Below are positions 46,151 through 57,607 of a DNA stretch of 64,000 bases, piece by piece. The translations under genes and the position numbers were made by a program. The stretch's first letter is position 1, and every line of letters begins with the position of its first letter. The notes beneath the pieces are model-generated. The model ran no database searches and was not told the origin of the DNA. It saw only the letters and a program-made list of their open reading frames with translations. Source of the DNA: Laccaria trichodermophora (Eukaryota > Basidiomycota > Agaricomycetes > Agaricales > Hydnangiaceae); contig JACTVC010000029.1 in assembly GCA_018417955.1 (NCBI GenBank), forward strand, positions 1-64,000, given 5' to 3'.

Positions 46151-46523
46151 TGTGTCTGGGTGGGGATAGGTATGCACGGCTTTGAAACGGCTTTCATGTG
46201 ACTCAGCGCGATACTGCATTTCGGTGATATGTCAATGGCGGCCAGATAACTCCTGGCGGTCATGGACTCAAAGGCTATCGGATAATCTTCATATTGCCTC
46301 TCTGAAAATCTGTATTTATCGGTTTCGTCCTTCGTAAACTTAATGCTTTTTTTTTTTTTGATATGCCTGTATAATTGAATGAATCGAATAAGTAAACTAC
46401 AACAATTTGACTGAAATTTAAGATTGAAGAAATCTCGGCTGTTGTGAGGCATCGGCAGCTCGCAGGATTATTGCCTCGGATGGAAAAAAGTTCGATGATC
46501 ATGCCTGTGAGCTCAGGCATAAT

Positions 46524-49012
46524 TTATAGCCTTGCCATGTTTGCTTTACGACTCCGCTCCTGTTCTATCCTCGCCCATTCGCGAAGATCCTTTCTCAAAA
46601 TTTTCCCTGTGGGACTGATGGACCGTTATAGAAAATCGAGCTTTGAAAAAAGGAAAGGAGCAGACCTCTTTGGTACGTCATTAACCGCGACAACACCTTC
46701 AAGACCAGAACAAGAAAAACCATGCAGTAGTCAGTCACTCGCTCTCAAAACGTTTGAAGAGAAAACCCACCACCCCGTAGGTATTTGTATTGCGAAACCT
46801 GGCCTTCAATCCAATGCTTTATCCGCATTTCAAAAGCTCTCTTAGATTCTTCTAGTGTCAAAACGGCGGGATTGGATGGGGTGACGTATGCCCTGGATTA
46901 CTGAATTAACGACTTAGCGGACACTGTGGATACTAGAGGAGACGCACCTAGGAAGTTCGTCACCGCTATATTTATTCATAATACCAATGACGCCCACGTC
47001 AGCTACCTCGGTATTCTCCATTAATATCGCTTCCAGCTCCGCGGGAGCCACTGCGCACATAAAGTAAGTATATCATATTCCAGTCTTTCACCAAGATAAA
47101 CAATACCTTGGTAGCCCTAAGAAGAGATTTAAACTTGACAAATGAAGGAGGTAATTTGAGCATCGCATACCTTATACTTGATCATCTCTTTCTTCCGGTC
47201 AACAATATAAAAATACCCATCTTGGTCACGCCGTAGAATATCTCCCGTTTTATACCAACCATCGACAGTGAAACTAGACTCATTAGCAGACGGATTGTTT
47301 AAGTATCCCTGGCATGAGATAAATTGGAGCTCGCCCATAATGATAATCAAAATACCTTGGTAATCGTTGGTCCTCTTAACCACAATTCCCCAGGCTGTCC
47401 TTCCTCAACGTCGATGGCCTCACCAGTCAAACCATCAGTTTCGCGCATAATTCGCGCCTCTATATTCGGAAGTAATTGTCCGACGCTTCCGAACTTTCTT
47501 GTCGAGTCTTCTGGGGCTACAATCTGGGCGGGACATGTCGTTTCCGTCGAGCCGCAGCCTGACCGAATACATCACTTGAGAATGGTACATCATAGTAGGA
47601 TATATAAAATTACCCTGCAGTAGATGAACGTTCACGCCCCTCGATTTGAGCCGGCCGAGGAATTTATTTGCAAGTGCCAAAGATAGGGGCGCAGCACCGG
47701 ATGCTACGTTAGTCAAAGTTCGTAGGTCGTATTTATCTACCGCTGCCCATACGAGTATATCAGGAAAACATCAGGACCAAAGTGATAATAAATTACCGGC
47801 ATGTGTGCTTAGAGTGAGAAGGATGGGCGGGACCAACATGAGAGTGGTAACTTTGTAGTCTTCAATGGCTTTGCAAAATCTGTCAGGTTCGAATCCCCCG
47901 TTTAACATGACTAACGGTCGTCCTCGCATCAAAGGGTAATGCAGGAGCATCGCCAAACCTGATGAGGACGTCGTTGGGACAAAGGCTGATACAGATGAAT
48001 TACAGAGCATACCGAACATATGGTACACCGGAAGTACGGCGAGATAGACGTCACTGTCGGTCTCACAACCACGCAAAACAGCATTGGTCATCCCCAGCAC
48101 CGATGCTACGTTCTTGTGACTTGTCTGAAAAGATAGATAAGAGAATCACTACTCTGTTCATCATAAAACTCCTGATAGATTACCTCAACGCCTTTGGGTC
48201 GTCCCTAGATATCGATTTGATCACTGAGTACAACCACCGATCACAACGGGGATTTCAACGATAAACGCACCGTGGTACCTGAGCTATAGCAAATATAAAC
48301 AGTTTCGTCGGCGTCCCTTTCACTAAAAAGCTCCTCTCCAGATAATATACCGCCATAGAGCAGGGTCCCAAGATAATTACCGGTTACTGTCCGGTGATTG
48401 GACGTCAATATGGTCTCGTCCTCCAGGATCCATATTCGCCGATCGGCTTCGTCAGCCGACACTCCAACGAGCTTGAACATATCTTTCGCAACCTGTACTA
48501 GATGAGGTGCGAGAATGATGCAGCGAGCTTTGCTATCTATCCATTGCCAGGACAACTCTCTGGCCGTCGTAGTGCAGCTGGCAAATGTTATTCGTAGACC
48601 AGCAGCGACGCATCTATCATGAGAATATGTATTAGCACAATCAAGGCGTGTAGAGTAATGCGCACCCAAAGAGCGCCACAGGCCAGGAGAGCGTGTTAGG
48701 GCTCATGATCATCACAGTGTCCCCGCGAGCGAGGTGTGTTGAACAAGACAATTGTGATGTAGTGTCGGAGGTACTAGAAGATGTAGAAGGAAGCCGCAAA
48801 TCATTACGCAAACCCCAGGCTAAGCGAAGGGCGTAATCTTTCAGTTGCCCTCGGGTAATGGTCCGCCCATCGGTTGCGTCGACTAGCGCTGGAAAAGAAG
48901 ACGGCCAGGCATAGTACCCATGCTCGAAAAGGAAGGTGAAGATGGATTGGCGGATTACTGGCACGGCTGGAATGAGGGACTTGTAGATCCTGGGGCTTCT
49001 GGGTTTAGCCAT
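46524..49012 (-). CDS. AMP-dependent acyl-CoA synthetase / 4-coumarate-CoA ligase-like, 620 aa
   Basis: Twelve exons: 49012-48666, 48613-48271, 48204-48184, 48124-47797, 47742-47614, 47558-47356, 47308-47171, 47116-47107, 47050-46948, 46892-46774, 46696-46666, 46614-46524. They sum to 621 codons with every junction in phase. It activates a carboxylic acid as acyl-AMP and transfers it to CoA. Visible motifs: P-loop [15 protein letters not shown] (residues about 224-237, spanning a 21-nt exon), [25 protein letters not shown] (Asp480), [20 protein letters not shown] (Lys-rich hinge, completed by a 10-nt microexon), and the catalytic lysine in [11 protein letters not shown] (Lys595). The C-terminal ARL fits the PTS1 peroxisome signal. 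Substrate cannot be read from sequence. Intact, unlike most neighbours. Confidence 0.9.
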
Positions 49013-50278
49013 TCGAGACGTAGAGAAGAGCAGTCAAAGAGAAACTGCTGTCGCCGCCCTTTAATAAGTAGCTTACATACATGGATCCACGGTGACGGAA
49101 TGACCAATACACCTGAACCGGGGCGAACTCTCGGGCCTTGGCAAAGTTGTATTCGACCTTACCTAAATTTGGTTCCAAAATGGGGGGATGTCTGCAGGGA
49201 CTTGACATCTGCACCCACGAAGAGGCGTCCCTCCACCTGTAATCCTTCCCAGTGGAACTTCCGTTCGACGGTCTTGACATCTTCAACATCTTATCTCACA
49301 ACCAAGATTCCGGCGATGAAGCAAGGTTATGCAAGTAAGACCGAAAAATAGTGCAAGTGTTGATGAAGATGTGGTGCAAGGGTGGATTATATCCGACATC
49401 AAATCGATCATGACACCAATTCTTCAAAATAGCGTGAAGATGTTTGGAGAGACGTTTGCACCGTGTCGCGGAAGATACAACGTAACAGACTGAGTCTCGT
49501 TCCTGGGAGTTCGGCAGTCAATGATCAATCAAAACCAGGAAGGAAAAACATGCCCGACAGTTCGAATCAGAACTTTGTCCACGTCACATGGCAAACTGTA
49601 CTCAAGCTGTCATGTAACGTTTTTGGCCAGTCGTTCAGAATCACCGCTCACCTGCTGACCGCGGCGTTCCCAATACGATGATTATTTGTGCAGGATTTTC
49701 CGGGGTTTTCTGTTGGTCGTTGTTATTTCTGAAGGTCAATTTCGAATTTCAACTTGATTCCAACCCATCAAGCGACCCCAAAGCGACCCACTTTCTAACT
49801 CCAAAAGCAGTCGGCATGTAGGATCATTCATTCCCTAGCTTTAGTAGTAATTTGGCCTGAGTTATGTCATCGCGAATTGGTGAGTACTGTAATTTGACTG
49901 TATTTGGTGACAGCTGATCAAAGGTTGATCGCTGTTGGTCGGTCTTACTACTTGAGCCAATTCTCCACAGGTATACATCTCGTTTCTAACCGCTCAGTGG
50001 ATGCGTTTCTCTCCTGGCGTACCCAAGTCTGCGTTTTGTGAATGAGACCGAGGACCGTTGAGAATCTCGCCTGAAACACACTATCGGGATGCAGAAAAAG
50101 TGAACCTGACCCAGCCAGGTTCACCGTTCAGGCTCTGTTTGATGTTCGGCGCCTCAGGGTGCAAGGATCGCGAATTAGGGGAGGCCTCTGGAAACCTGGA
50201 TGAATATCTTCGAAAATATCGCAATCTACGTGTAAGGGTCCATATGCATCTGATCAATCATGACGCGAGATCATAAAC
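49013..50278. other. 5' flank of the ligase gene, no gene seen
   Basis: Contains the ligase promoter region and short ORFs without splice support. 49730-50060 includes GTGAGT-containing sequence but no exon chain I could close. Confidence 0.35.
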
Positions 50279-50580
50279 ATGGCCTCCTCTCAGTCTAGCG
50301 ATGATTATGAAGGTGAACTAGAACGGGGAACACAGTCGGAGGGGCCAGGAGTGGCTGAGGAGCCAGTTAGACTCGTACTCGGAATCCGTAATTTAGAAGT
50401 ACGATGAAGCCCCCTCTCCCCCTGCTGATCTTTCGTTTGCTAACCTTGTTATCACAGTCCAGGCGTGCTTGTATCATCTCAGTAAGATTGTGGAAAGCTT
50501 TCCTCAATTCGATGGACGTCCTGCGTCCAGGAAACTTCGCCTCATTCGCGTCAGCGGGAAATAATTTACGGGACATCTGA
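50279..50580 (+). CDS. candidate small two-exon gene, 80 aa
   Basis: Exon 50279-50398 (MASSQSSDDYEGELERGTQS.. LGIRNLE), intron 50399-50457 (GTACGA..TTATCACAG, 59 nt) and exon 50458-50580 (SRRACIISVRLWKAFLNSM.. NLRDI) keep phase 0. The acidic N-terminus and basic second exon look protein-like, but nothing is recognised. The next 50581-51450 contains scattered open stretches that I could not link. Confidence 0.35.
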
Positions 50581-51499
50581 CAATGCCAGTAACCAGGGTT
50601 CGAGAACATCATAGTACGTTTTCTGATGGCATTGAAAACACGCAAGAGCTTTCGATTCTACCCGGCCATTTCTTGGTCCTCCGAAAAGGAAAGGTCTTGC
50701 TCTCGTATTTGTCCGTAATTTTATGTGAAAAAAAAAGGGGATGGCCTGAAACCTACTCATTCTCCTTTCTTCCTGAGGAAACTATCTGTTTTTCCCTCAC
50801 AAAGGGCAGATCTATTGCTATGGCGAACTACATTTGCCATAGTGGTAGGCGACACAACAAAGATAGTTTTCGAACATAACATTATACGTGAGACGTATTA
50901 CCGTTCAGATCGAGGTTATACTGATCCTTGCGTCTATAGTACGTGAATCAAATCAGCTCGCTCTCTGGCCGAGGTCAGCGTCCATCAAAGTGCTAAACAT
51001 CGGATTGACGTGTGTAGGGCCATCCGGTCACGAAGCGCGTGCACACCAATGGCGAGCTCAAGTTGGGCTCTGAAGTGTCTGGGTCTTATGCATGAGCTCA
51101 ACGATGGACTCGATGAAGTACTGAGTCAAAAACTTCTCAAAGACGGAAGGACGATGGCTAAGCAAATCCAAGAAAGTCCAGGAAAATACAAAACCTAATT
51201 TTTCAAATAGCTGAGGCCGTTTTCTAAATTCTCACCTCTATCACTGACTTATGCCGTGCTAGGAGATAACTTCTAAATTCCTGGTTCGGCATCAATTGGC
51301 ATCTCTTCTTTTTCTGACATCATCGAGGGAGTACTCACCTATTTCTAATCGCCCTTTCGAGGGGGAACGCTTGAATGGGAGACGCTATGCTTCGTTCAAC
51401 GTCCCTATTTCATTTTGATGACATTCTTTCCCTTCCCAGTAATTATTGATTATTGCGAAAGGACCTTCCTAAGTATTTGCGTCGACGCTGGCCTTACAT

Positions 51500-52790
51500 C
51501 TATCCTGCTGTAACTGAACAGACGAGTCCCAGTAATTTTACTCAAGCCTTCAAGCCACTTGATCTGGGCATGCGTCCCTACACACTATCACAAGGCCACG
51601 ATGTCGACTATCTATGCCAATCCCCTCTACCCACCCATTCTCTCCGCTCTCCAATAGCCATTCAGTACTTTAAGTGGGGCCATGGTTTGACCCTGCCCCC
51701 TGCCCCCCCACCGCCGCTGCCGATCCCGTTGAGGACCACGTCTCCACGCGCTAGCCACCGCACCAAACCCCATCTCCATCCCCGGCCCCGCTACTGAGAG
51801 GAATTCTCTCTCGTCCGGAACCTGCGGTTCCACCCTACGAACGGACCAGAAATGACTGTCCGCCTTCCCTCCTCCCACCATCCGCCCCACTCCGGTTGCA
51901 GCCGCTGCGTGCATATGAATGTCGGTAATAGAGTCGTCTGGTGCCTCGACGAAGGTGGCCAATTGTGTAAGGGTAGTCCTTCGCGCTGGCTCCGCACCTG
52001 CCGCTTGCTGATTTTGATAAGAGGGCATGCAGAATGTCCGTCGTTCAGTGGAGAAGGTACCAGATTTTGTGCGGGTCACGCAGGTGCGGGATGTGCATAC
52101 AGTCCGAGTTGAGTCTAGCGAGGAGGTTTCTGCGTAGGTCAAATGTGGGGTTCAAATACGAGGCAAGGGATCGGATGTGAGATAACGTAGTACTTACTGG
52201 AACGTCTTGAGTATACTGAGGGGTGTGGGCAGACTATGCGCCCCGATTCTTTTCGTCCCATTCCAGGAGTAGCACGATCTTATGGCCAGTTTTGAGGTCT
52301 CGTAATGCGAGGAGGTTAAACTTGAGCCTGCGCGCGTTCTTACCCCTTCACCTTTGTCCTTGCCATCTTGGTCGCCTCTTTACCTTTTCCTGCTTCACAT
52401 CCTCCTTCCCACACGCACCCAGCACAGGCTCTCGTTCCTTGCTATCCGTGCATCGAGCCCCACGTTCAGCGGCAGGCTGATGAGGTGGACATACGGCGGA
52501 TGCATTGAGCAGGAATGGATTTAGGGATGATGTTCGAGGCAGAGCGCGCGATAAGTCAGGTGGCGGGGATGGATGTGGTGGGTAACATTGGCAGCGCTTT
52601 GGTTGTGATCGGTGGGGTGGAAGCTGGTGCTGAGCCCAATATAGAGGCAGAACGGTGAGGGCCGAGCGCTGATGTGCTGGGTCCTGAAAGCAGCGTACGG
52701 ACGAGTTAAACGTCGTAGATCCTCGTAGCAGACCATAGACTCGCGACCAGTAGGTGGTGTTGTGGTATTGTTGTCGTGGCAAACATATGG
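51500..52790 (-). repeat. SET-like dispersed repeat, unit 8
   Basis: An outlying unit beyond the ligase gene. The minus strand at 51960-51880 reads TQLATFVEAPDDSITDIHMH, and the + strand has CACCCTTCACCTTTGTCC..CATCCTCCTTCCCAC and CGTTCAGCGGCAGGCTGATG words. No intact frame. Confidence 0.5.
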
Positions 52791-53167
52791 CGGAGTGTGA
52801 AAAGGAGGATCACCACCTAAGGACTGGGAGCAACGGACGCATTTTAAGGGGAACCCCCTTTGCGTGACGCTGGCTTAGTGAAATTTCGCGATTCGACACT
52901 CTCGGAACATCCAACTTCTTTCCACAATTCTTTTTTTTCAACATAACTTTTTAGTACGTCTCATTACATTTAGAATCAATTGAAACAGGTATGTAAAAAC
53001 AGATTTTTTGACTAAAAATTTAACTTCACTAAGAGGAAGTACCGCCTACGCGCCTACATTTTGGGTACCCATCGTTGACAGAATCAGATTATTCGATGCA
53101 GCGTCTGACGAAGGGTGGGTTCTGGATGGAAGCTTGTACATGTTGAGGTAAACCTTCACTCAGTTTT

Positions 53168-53756
53168 TTGTCGGCACCACCGTCAACGCTCCTGTTGCTG
53201 CCTCTAATCCTCATTCGAAATGTCCGATCATGGGAACCAACAATACGAAGCTGCGCATGTGCGAGCTTGGTGCAAGCGCGTTCCGAGTTATTCCAGAATG
53301 TCGTGGAGAAGGCTCTGGCAGATCGTTTGAGGCCCGAGGTCTTTTTGGCTCAGCTTAAGGAGGCTGGAGCTTCCTCCATGGAAACTGAGGACTATATTGA
53401 GCAGTTTACTCAATGAAGTCAAGAGATGCAAACCATTAGGAGTGGAGAGACAGGTTCTGTTGCACGCGAGCCTGAGGACAAAGAACGGTAGACTAGCGAG
53501 AGAACACCTAAAGCACTCGATGAGGCGGAAAGAGCCCATTTTCAGCGTCGTCATGACAAACTCCTTGCTGAAGCTGAGGCTGAATGTAACATCTTTGTAA
53601 ACGAGGACGCCAACTGGTTTGATAGCTCAAGTGAGGGAAGTGTGGACGGAGTAGAGGAGGAGGCAGTGACCATGTATGTAGTAGCCAACCACGATTTCAA
53701 GGAATTTTCACTAAGTAGAGCTGCGACCGACGAAAGAGACGGTCTGGAAGTGTGAC
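53168..53756 (+). pseudogene. retrotransposon gag-like fragment
   Basis: LFQNVVEKALADRLRPEVFL then AQLKEAGASSMETEDYIEQF (53280-53413) and, after a stop and a one-base shift, LDEAERAHFQRRHDKLLAEA (53517-53576) followed by an acidic tail to 53754. The order resembles the N-terminal gag-like protein of basidiomycete retroelements. TGA at 53414-53416 and TAG at 53490-53492 plus the frameshift make it dead. No protease, reverse transcriptase or LTR is in the window. Confidence 0.45.
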
Positions 53757-53860
53757 CGATTTGTGACGAGGCAGACAGATCTCGCCAAGAGGCCAGGGCC
53801 CCGGGCGGCGGCGACCCAGAAGGGAGAAAGCGCCGGGAATTCAGACGAGAATAGAGCACA

Positions 53861-54359
53861 CTAAACATATAGCCGTGTACCCCTACAAAGCACATAACGC
53901 ACAAAAGGCTTGCTTGCACAACGGCAAACACTCAGTCCACGTACACAGCCGCTACACTGTACACAGAACTGGTATGGAAGGGGAGGACAGCTGCATTGAA
54001 GGGAAGGAAGGAAGAAAGGTGTGACGGCATGTTGTGCGAACTCCGTGGTCCCTTGGAATAATTGGAACCGACATGAACATGGGCGGCGACCCTTTGCACA
54101 AGTCCCCCGAAGGAACGAAAGTCCAAGCCTGAAAGAACAAAAGTGAAGGAGGGGGAGGAAAGGGAGGGCAGGAGGAAGGGGAAGTTATTTAAAAAAACTA
54201 CATTGCATGGTACGTTGGCTGCGTTGTATGGAAATACGGAAATACAAGAAACTCAGGCCTTACAACTCACCTAATCGGTTGCAGAAAAGGATTTGGGGCT
54301 TTGCAAGCGAGAGCCGTGACTACGACGGCAGGGTCAACGTCCAAGATCATCGGGGCCAT
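53861..54359 (-). CDS. candidate Cys-rich small protein, 118 aa, two exons
   Basis: Exon 54359-54271 (MAPMILDVDPAVVVTALACK.. PNPFLQPI) ends at a strong AG|GTGAGT donor. A 142-nt intron (longer than others here) ends TTTCTTTCAG, and exon 54128-53861 keeps the frame to TAG at 53861-53863. The second exon is Cys-rich (GTCAKGRRPCSCRF, LQCSCPPLPYQFCVQCSGC). No signal peptide or known domain. The intron sequence is pyrimidine-rich, as expected. It may be a chance model. Confidence 0.3.
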
Positions 54360-54989
54360 TGTTGATGTGTAACAATCGTGCTTGTGCAAGAGGAAGGAAA
54401 ACAGGGAACAGGCTTGTGACGGGAGACTTTCAGCTTGAGAGGGACAAGTGGTATGAATGTTTTGGCTGATAGGTGTCATGGAATCTAACGGTGCAGCTTT
54501 ATACTTGAAAGGATGCACAACACGCTTCAGCCTCATGCCGACAGTAGGGGCCCTGGAGCTTGCCACTTGGCATTCAATATCTATGAAATCATCCCTGTTG
54601 TTCGCCCTGTTGCCCAAACTGAGCCAGGACCCTAACGAAAACTGTCTTTTTCTCTGGTACGACTGTCTTTCGAATGCAGCACCACCGATTTCCCCTGCCA
54701 AAATATTTTCCCGCGTGTTGCGAAACCATCGCAAGCCTCGAAAAAGACGGTCCTTTGCCCATCAAGAGACAGTCGCCAGATCCTTACTGCTTCATGTGTT
54801 ACATAACAGGTTCAGCATACCTTGATCGCGCACCCACTGATCTCGGCCTCTACTCTACCCACTGCCACTACACTTCGCATGCAGGTCACTGGAGCCCAGC
54901 GCCTCCTAGCTTGTGAGTGTTGCTGCCCATCGCCCTGTCATGCCCTGTCGTTCACATTCGACACTCGAATTACCAGACAGCTGCCAAAA

Positions 54990-56730
54990 AGTTGAGATAC
55001 CTGGTAAGTTTCTGCTCAATTTTCACGTTCTTAGCCTCTAACTGACAACATCCACTCCAGAAATCACCACTCAAAGTTTCTACCTGCTGTGCTTGGTCCC
55101 TCACATTGAACTTTCCATTCTGTGATGGGTAGAAAAAGTGTATCCTGAAAAACCAAGCTTCTCTGTCAGTTTGTGTCCGATTTTTACGTTCTTGGTCTTG
55201 AACTGACGGCATTCTCTCCAGGAATTGTTCCCCGAAGTTACGAGATGCTGGGGCTCGCCGCTCACATTCGACAATCAAGTATGTCGGGACGGTAGAAGTC
55301 AACATTCAGATAATCAAGTTACTCCGTGAGTTCCTGCTCCTTTTTCACGTTCTCACCTGCTAACCAACGGTATTTACTCTAGGAATCATTACCCAAATTC
55401 ACGAAATGTTAGGCGCCGCTGTTCTCATTTGGCGCTCAAATATGTGCGGGGTTAAAGTCCACACTCCGAAAATTGAGCTACCAAGTGAGTTCATGCTCGA
55501 TTTCTACATTCTTGGCCTCCAACTGACTGTATTTGCTCTAGGAACCCGTCACCCGCATTTGCGAGACGTTGGTCATTGTCGCTCACATACGACGTTCAAT
55601 TATCTGGGGGACAGAAGTCTTTACACAGAAAATTGAAGTACTCTGTGAGTTCCTGTTCTATTTTTACGTTTGTAGCCTCGAACTGATGGAACTCTCTCCA
55701 GAAATCGCTACCCGAAGTTGTGAGATGCTGGGCCTTGCCGTTCACATTTGGCGTTCATATATGTGGTGGAGTGGGGTCCACACTCAGAAGATCAAGCTAC
55801 TCCGTGAGTTTCTGCTCATTACTTACGTTCTCGGCCTCTAACTGACGGCATTTACTCCAGGAATCGTTACTCAAACTTACGAGACGTTAGGCACCGCCGG
55901 TTTCATTTGGTGTTCAAACATGTGGGTGGGTGGAAGTTCACACTCAAAAAATCGAGCTACTCCGTGAGTTCTTGCTTGATTTTTGCGTCCTTAGCCTCTA
56001 CCTGTCCGTATTTGCTCTAGGAACCGACACCTGCATTCGCGAGACGTTGGGCATAGTCGCTCATATACGACGTTCAATTATCTGGGGGACAGAAGTCTAT
56101 ACACAGAAAATTGAAGTACTCCACGAGTTCCTGTTCGATTTTTACGTTTGTAGCCTCGAACTGATGGCACTTTCTCCAGAAATCACTGCCCGAAGTTGCA
56201 AGATGCTGGGCCTCGCCGTTCACATTTGGCGTTCATATATGTGGTGGAGTGGGGTCCACACTCAGGAAACCAAGATACTGCACAAGTTCCTGCTCGTTTC
56301 TTACGTTCTTGGCCTCCAACTGACGGCATTCACTCCAGGAATTGTTACCCCGATTTACGAGACGTTTGGCGCTGCCGTTTCCATTTGGCGTTCAAATACG
56401 TGGGGGGGTTGAAGTCCACACTCAAAAAATCGAGCTACTCTGTGAGTTCTTGCTCGATTTTTGCGTCCCTGGTCTCTAACTGACTGTATTTGCTTTAGAA
56501 ACTGTCACCTGGGTTTACGAGACGTCAGGCGTCGTAGGCCACGTACGTCGTTCAATTATCTGGGGGACAGGTGTCTCTAGACAAAAAATTGAAGTACTCC
56601 GTGAGTTCCTGTTGTATTTTTATATTCGTAGCCTCGAACTGATGGAACTCTCTCCAGAAATGACTACCTGAACTTGCAAGATGCTGGGCCTCGCTGTTCA
56701 CATTTGGCATCCAAGTATGTGGGGTGGGTA
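54990..56730 (+). repeat. tandem array of exon-plus-intron units (159 bp), arranged as a 478-bp higher-order repeat
   Basis: About eleven units. Each has a 102-103 nt exon-like block (core translation LAVHIWRSYMWWSGVHTQKI) and a 57-nt intron-like block with GTGAGT at the left, CTAAC or CTGAC about 18 bases before the right edge, and CTCCAG/CTCTAG at the right. Exon-like block starts: 55383, 55542, 55702, 55861, 56021, 56180, 56339, 56499, 56658, with older decayed ones to the left. Three unit types repeat in the order A-B-C with a period of 478 bp (55383, 55861, 56339). In the units at 56123 and 56282 the donor GT is changed to AC, yet the frame stays open through the intron-like block. Family not recognised. 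Confidence 0.8.
55930..56412 (+). CDS. read-through ORF across three repeat units, 160 aa
   Basis: Within the array the frame is open for 160 codons through both exon-like and intron-like blocks, because a unit is close to 53 codons. Each period contains a VHTQKIELLREFLLDF-type segment followed by a hydrophobic stretch (the translated intron) and an HIRRSIIWGTE-type segment. Whether this is a protein or only a by-product of repeat length cannot be decided by reading. Confidence 0.3.
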   Translation: MEVHTQKIELLREFLLDFCVLSLYLSVFALGTDTCIRETLGIVAHIRRSIIWGTEVYTQKIEVLHEFLFDFYVCSLELMALSPEITARSCKMLGLAVHIWRSYMWWSGVHTQETKILHKFLLVSYVLGLQLTAFTPGIVTPIYETFGAAVSIWRSNTWGG

Positions 56731-56914
56731 TCTGTAGTCCCAGTAAAATCCGATCACAATATAATGTCGAGTAATCTTGGTTGGCACTTTTAACCTGGCC
56801 TTATGCTGGTATGATTAAGATTCCAAAATTAAATTGGCAACAAAATATCAAGGCGAGGAAGGTGGCAGGATTGCTCCAAAGCACGCGGCGTGGAAATAAA
56901 ATATTAGGAAAGTA

Positions 56915-57012
56915 CAGCACTTGCAGGGAATTGAACTCGCAGCTTCAGGAATCGGGCACACCACACGTTATACACAGAAAGCAGCCTGTTAGACCATTAC
57001 ACCACACAGTCA
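56915..57012 (-). ncRNA. tRNA-like sequence (SINE-like)
   Basis: The minus strand reads TGTGTGGTGTAATGGTCTAA (A-box form) and, about 60 bases on, GCGAGTTCAATTCCCTGC (B-box form). The distance is long for a mature tRNA. No clear acceptor stem. Confidence 0.45.
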
Positions 57013-57607
57013 TTGTAAGGTATGGTGGCACATTTTAATATGATCCCGTGGGCTCCAGTTGCAACATGCAACGAGCTCGCTGTTGCCTCAATCTTGATTC
57101 ATCGTCAAAGTGAGAACACTTTCATCTACTGGTGTCTGTAATTTGAAACTGGTATCACTTCTCTTAATGGTAGAGTAGAGCAGCCGTCTGGTGTATGGGC
57201 ATCATGTTGGACAATTGGGCGGACACGTGAGTATCAACGCAAATTTTACCCTTCACCACGTTCCTACACACCGACCAGCCCAGTTGCCATTCATGTCGCA
57301 TGTTGCCCGGAAAGTTACGACCTCCTTCCAGTAAGCATGTTTTATTGTCCTCTCCATGGAGCGATTACAACCAACCAAACACCCTTGCGAATACTCGGGC
57401 ACGGGAATACGTGTAGAGGTGTTGTTCGGCGAAGAATACACGTAACACAAGCCATGCGTGCTGACTCTCAATCATTAACAGGTTCTATGCATCTCAGTTT
57501 CAACGCGCTTGCCGAGTTGAACGGCAGAGCTCTATTCGGTGAAACAAGTCTCGTAGTGTCACCAGAGACAAGTTACCAACCTGAGTTCAACCTGCCATCC
57601 TCTCGCA

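Noticed and set aside
54267..54825. Two overlapping ORFs of 122-155 codons on opposite strands
   Set aside because: Neither has motif support outside the short exon 54359-54271; the rest appears to be chance open frame.
54990..56730. CRISPR-like regular array
   Set aside because: The units are 159 bp, diverged throughout, and consist of exon- and intron-like blocks; there are no short identical repeats with unique spacers, and the genome is eukaryotic.
53168..56730. A complete LTR retrotransposon around the gag-like piece
   Set aside because: No LTR pair, reverse transcriptase or integrase could be found downstream or on the other strand.
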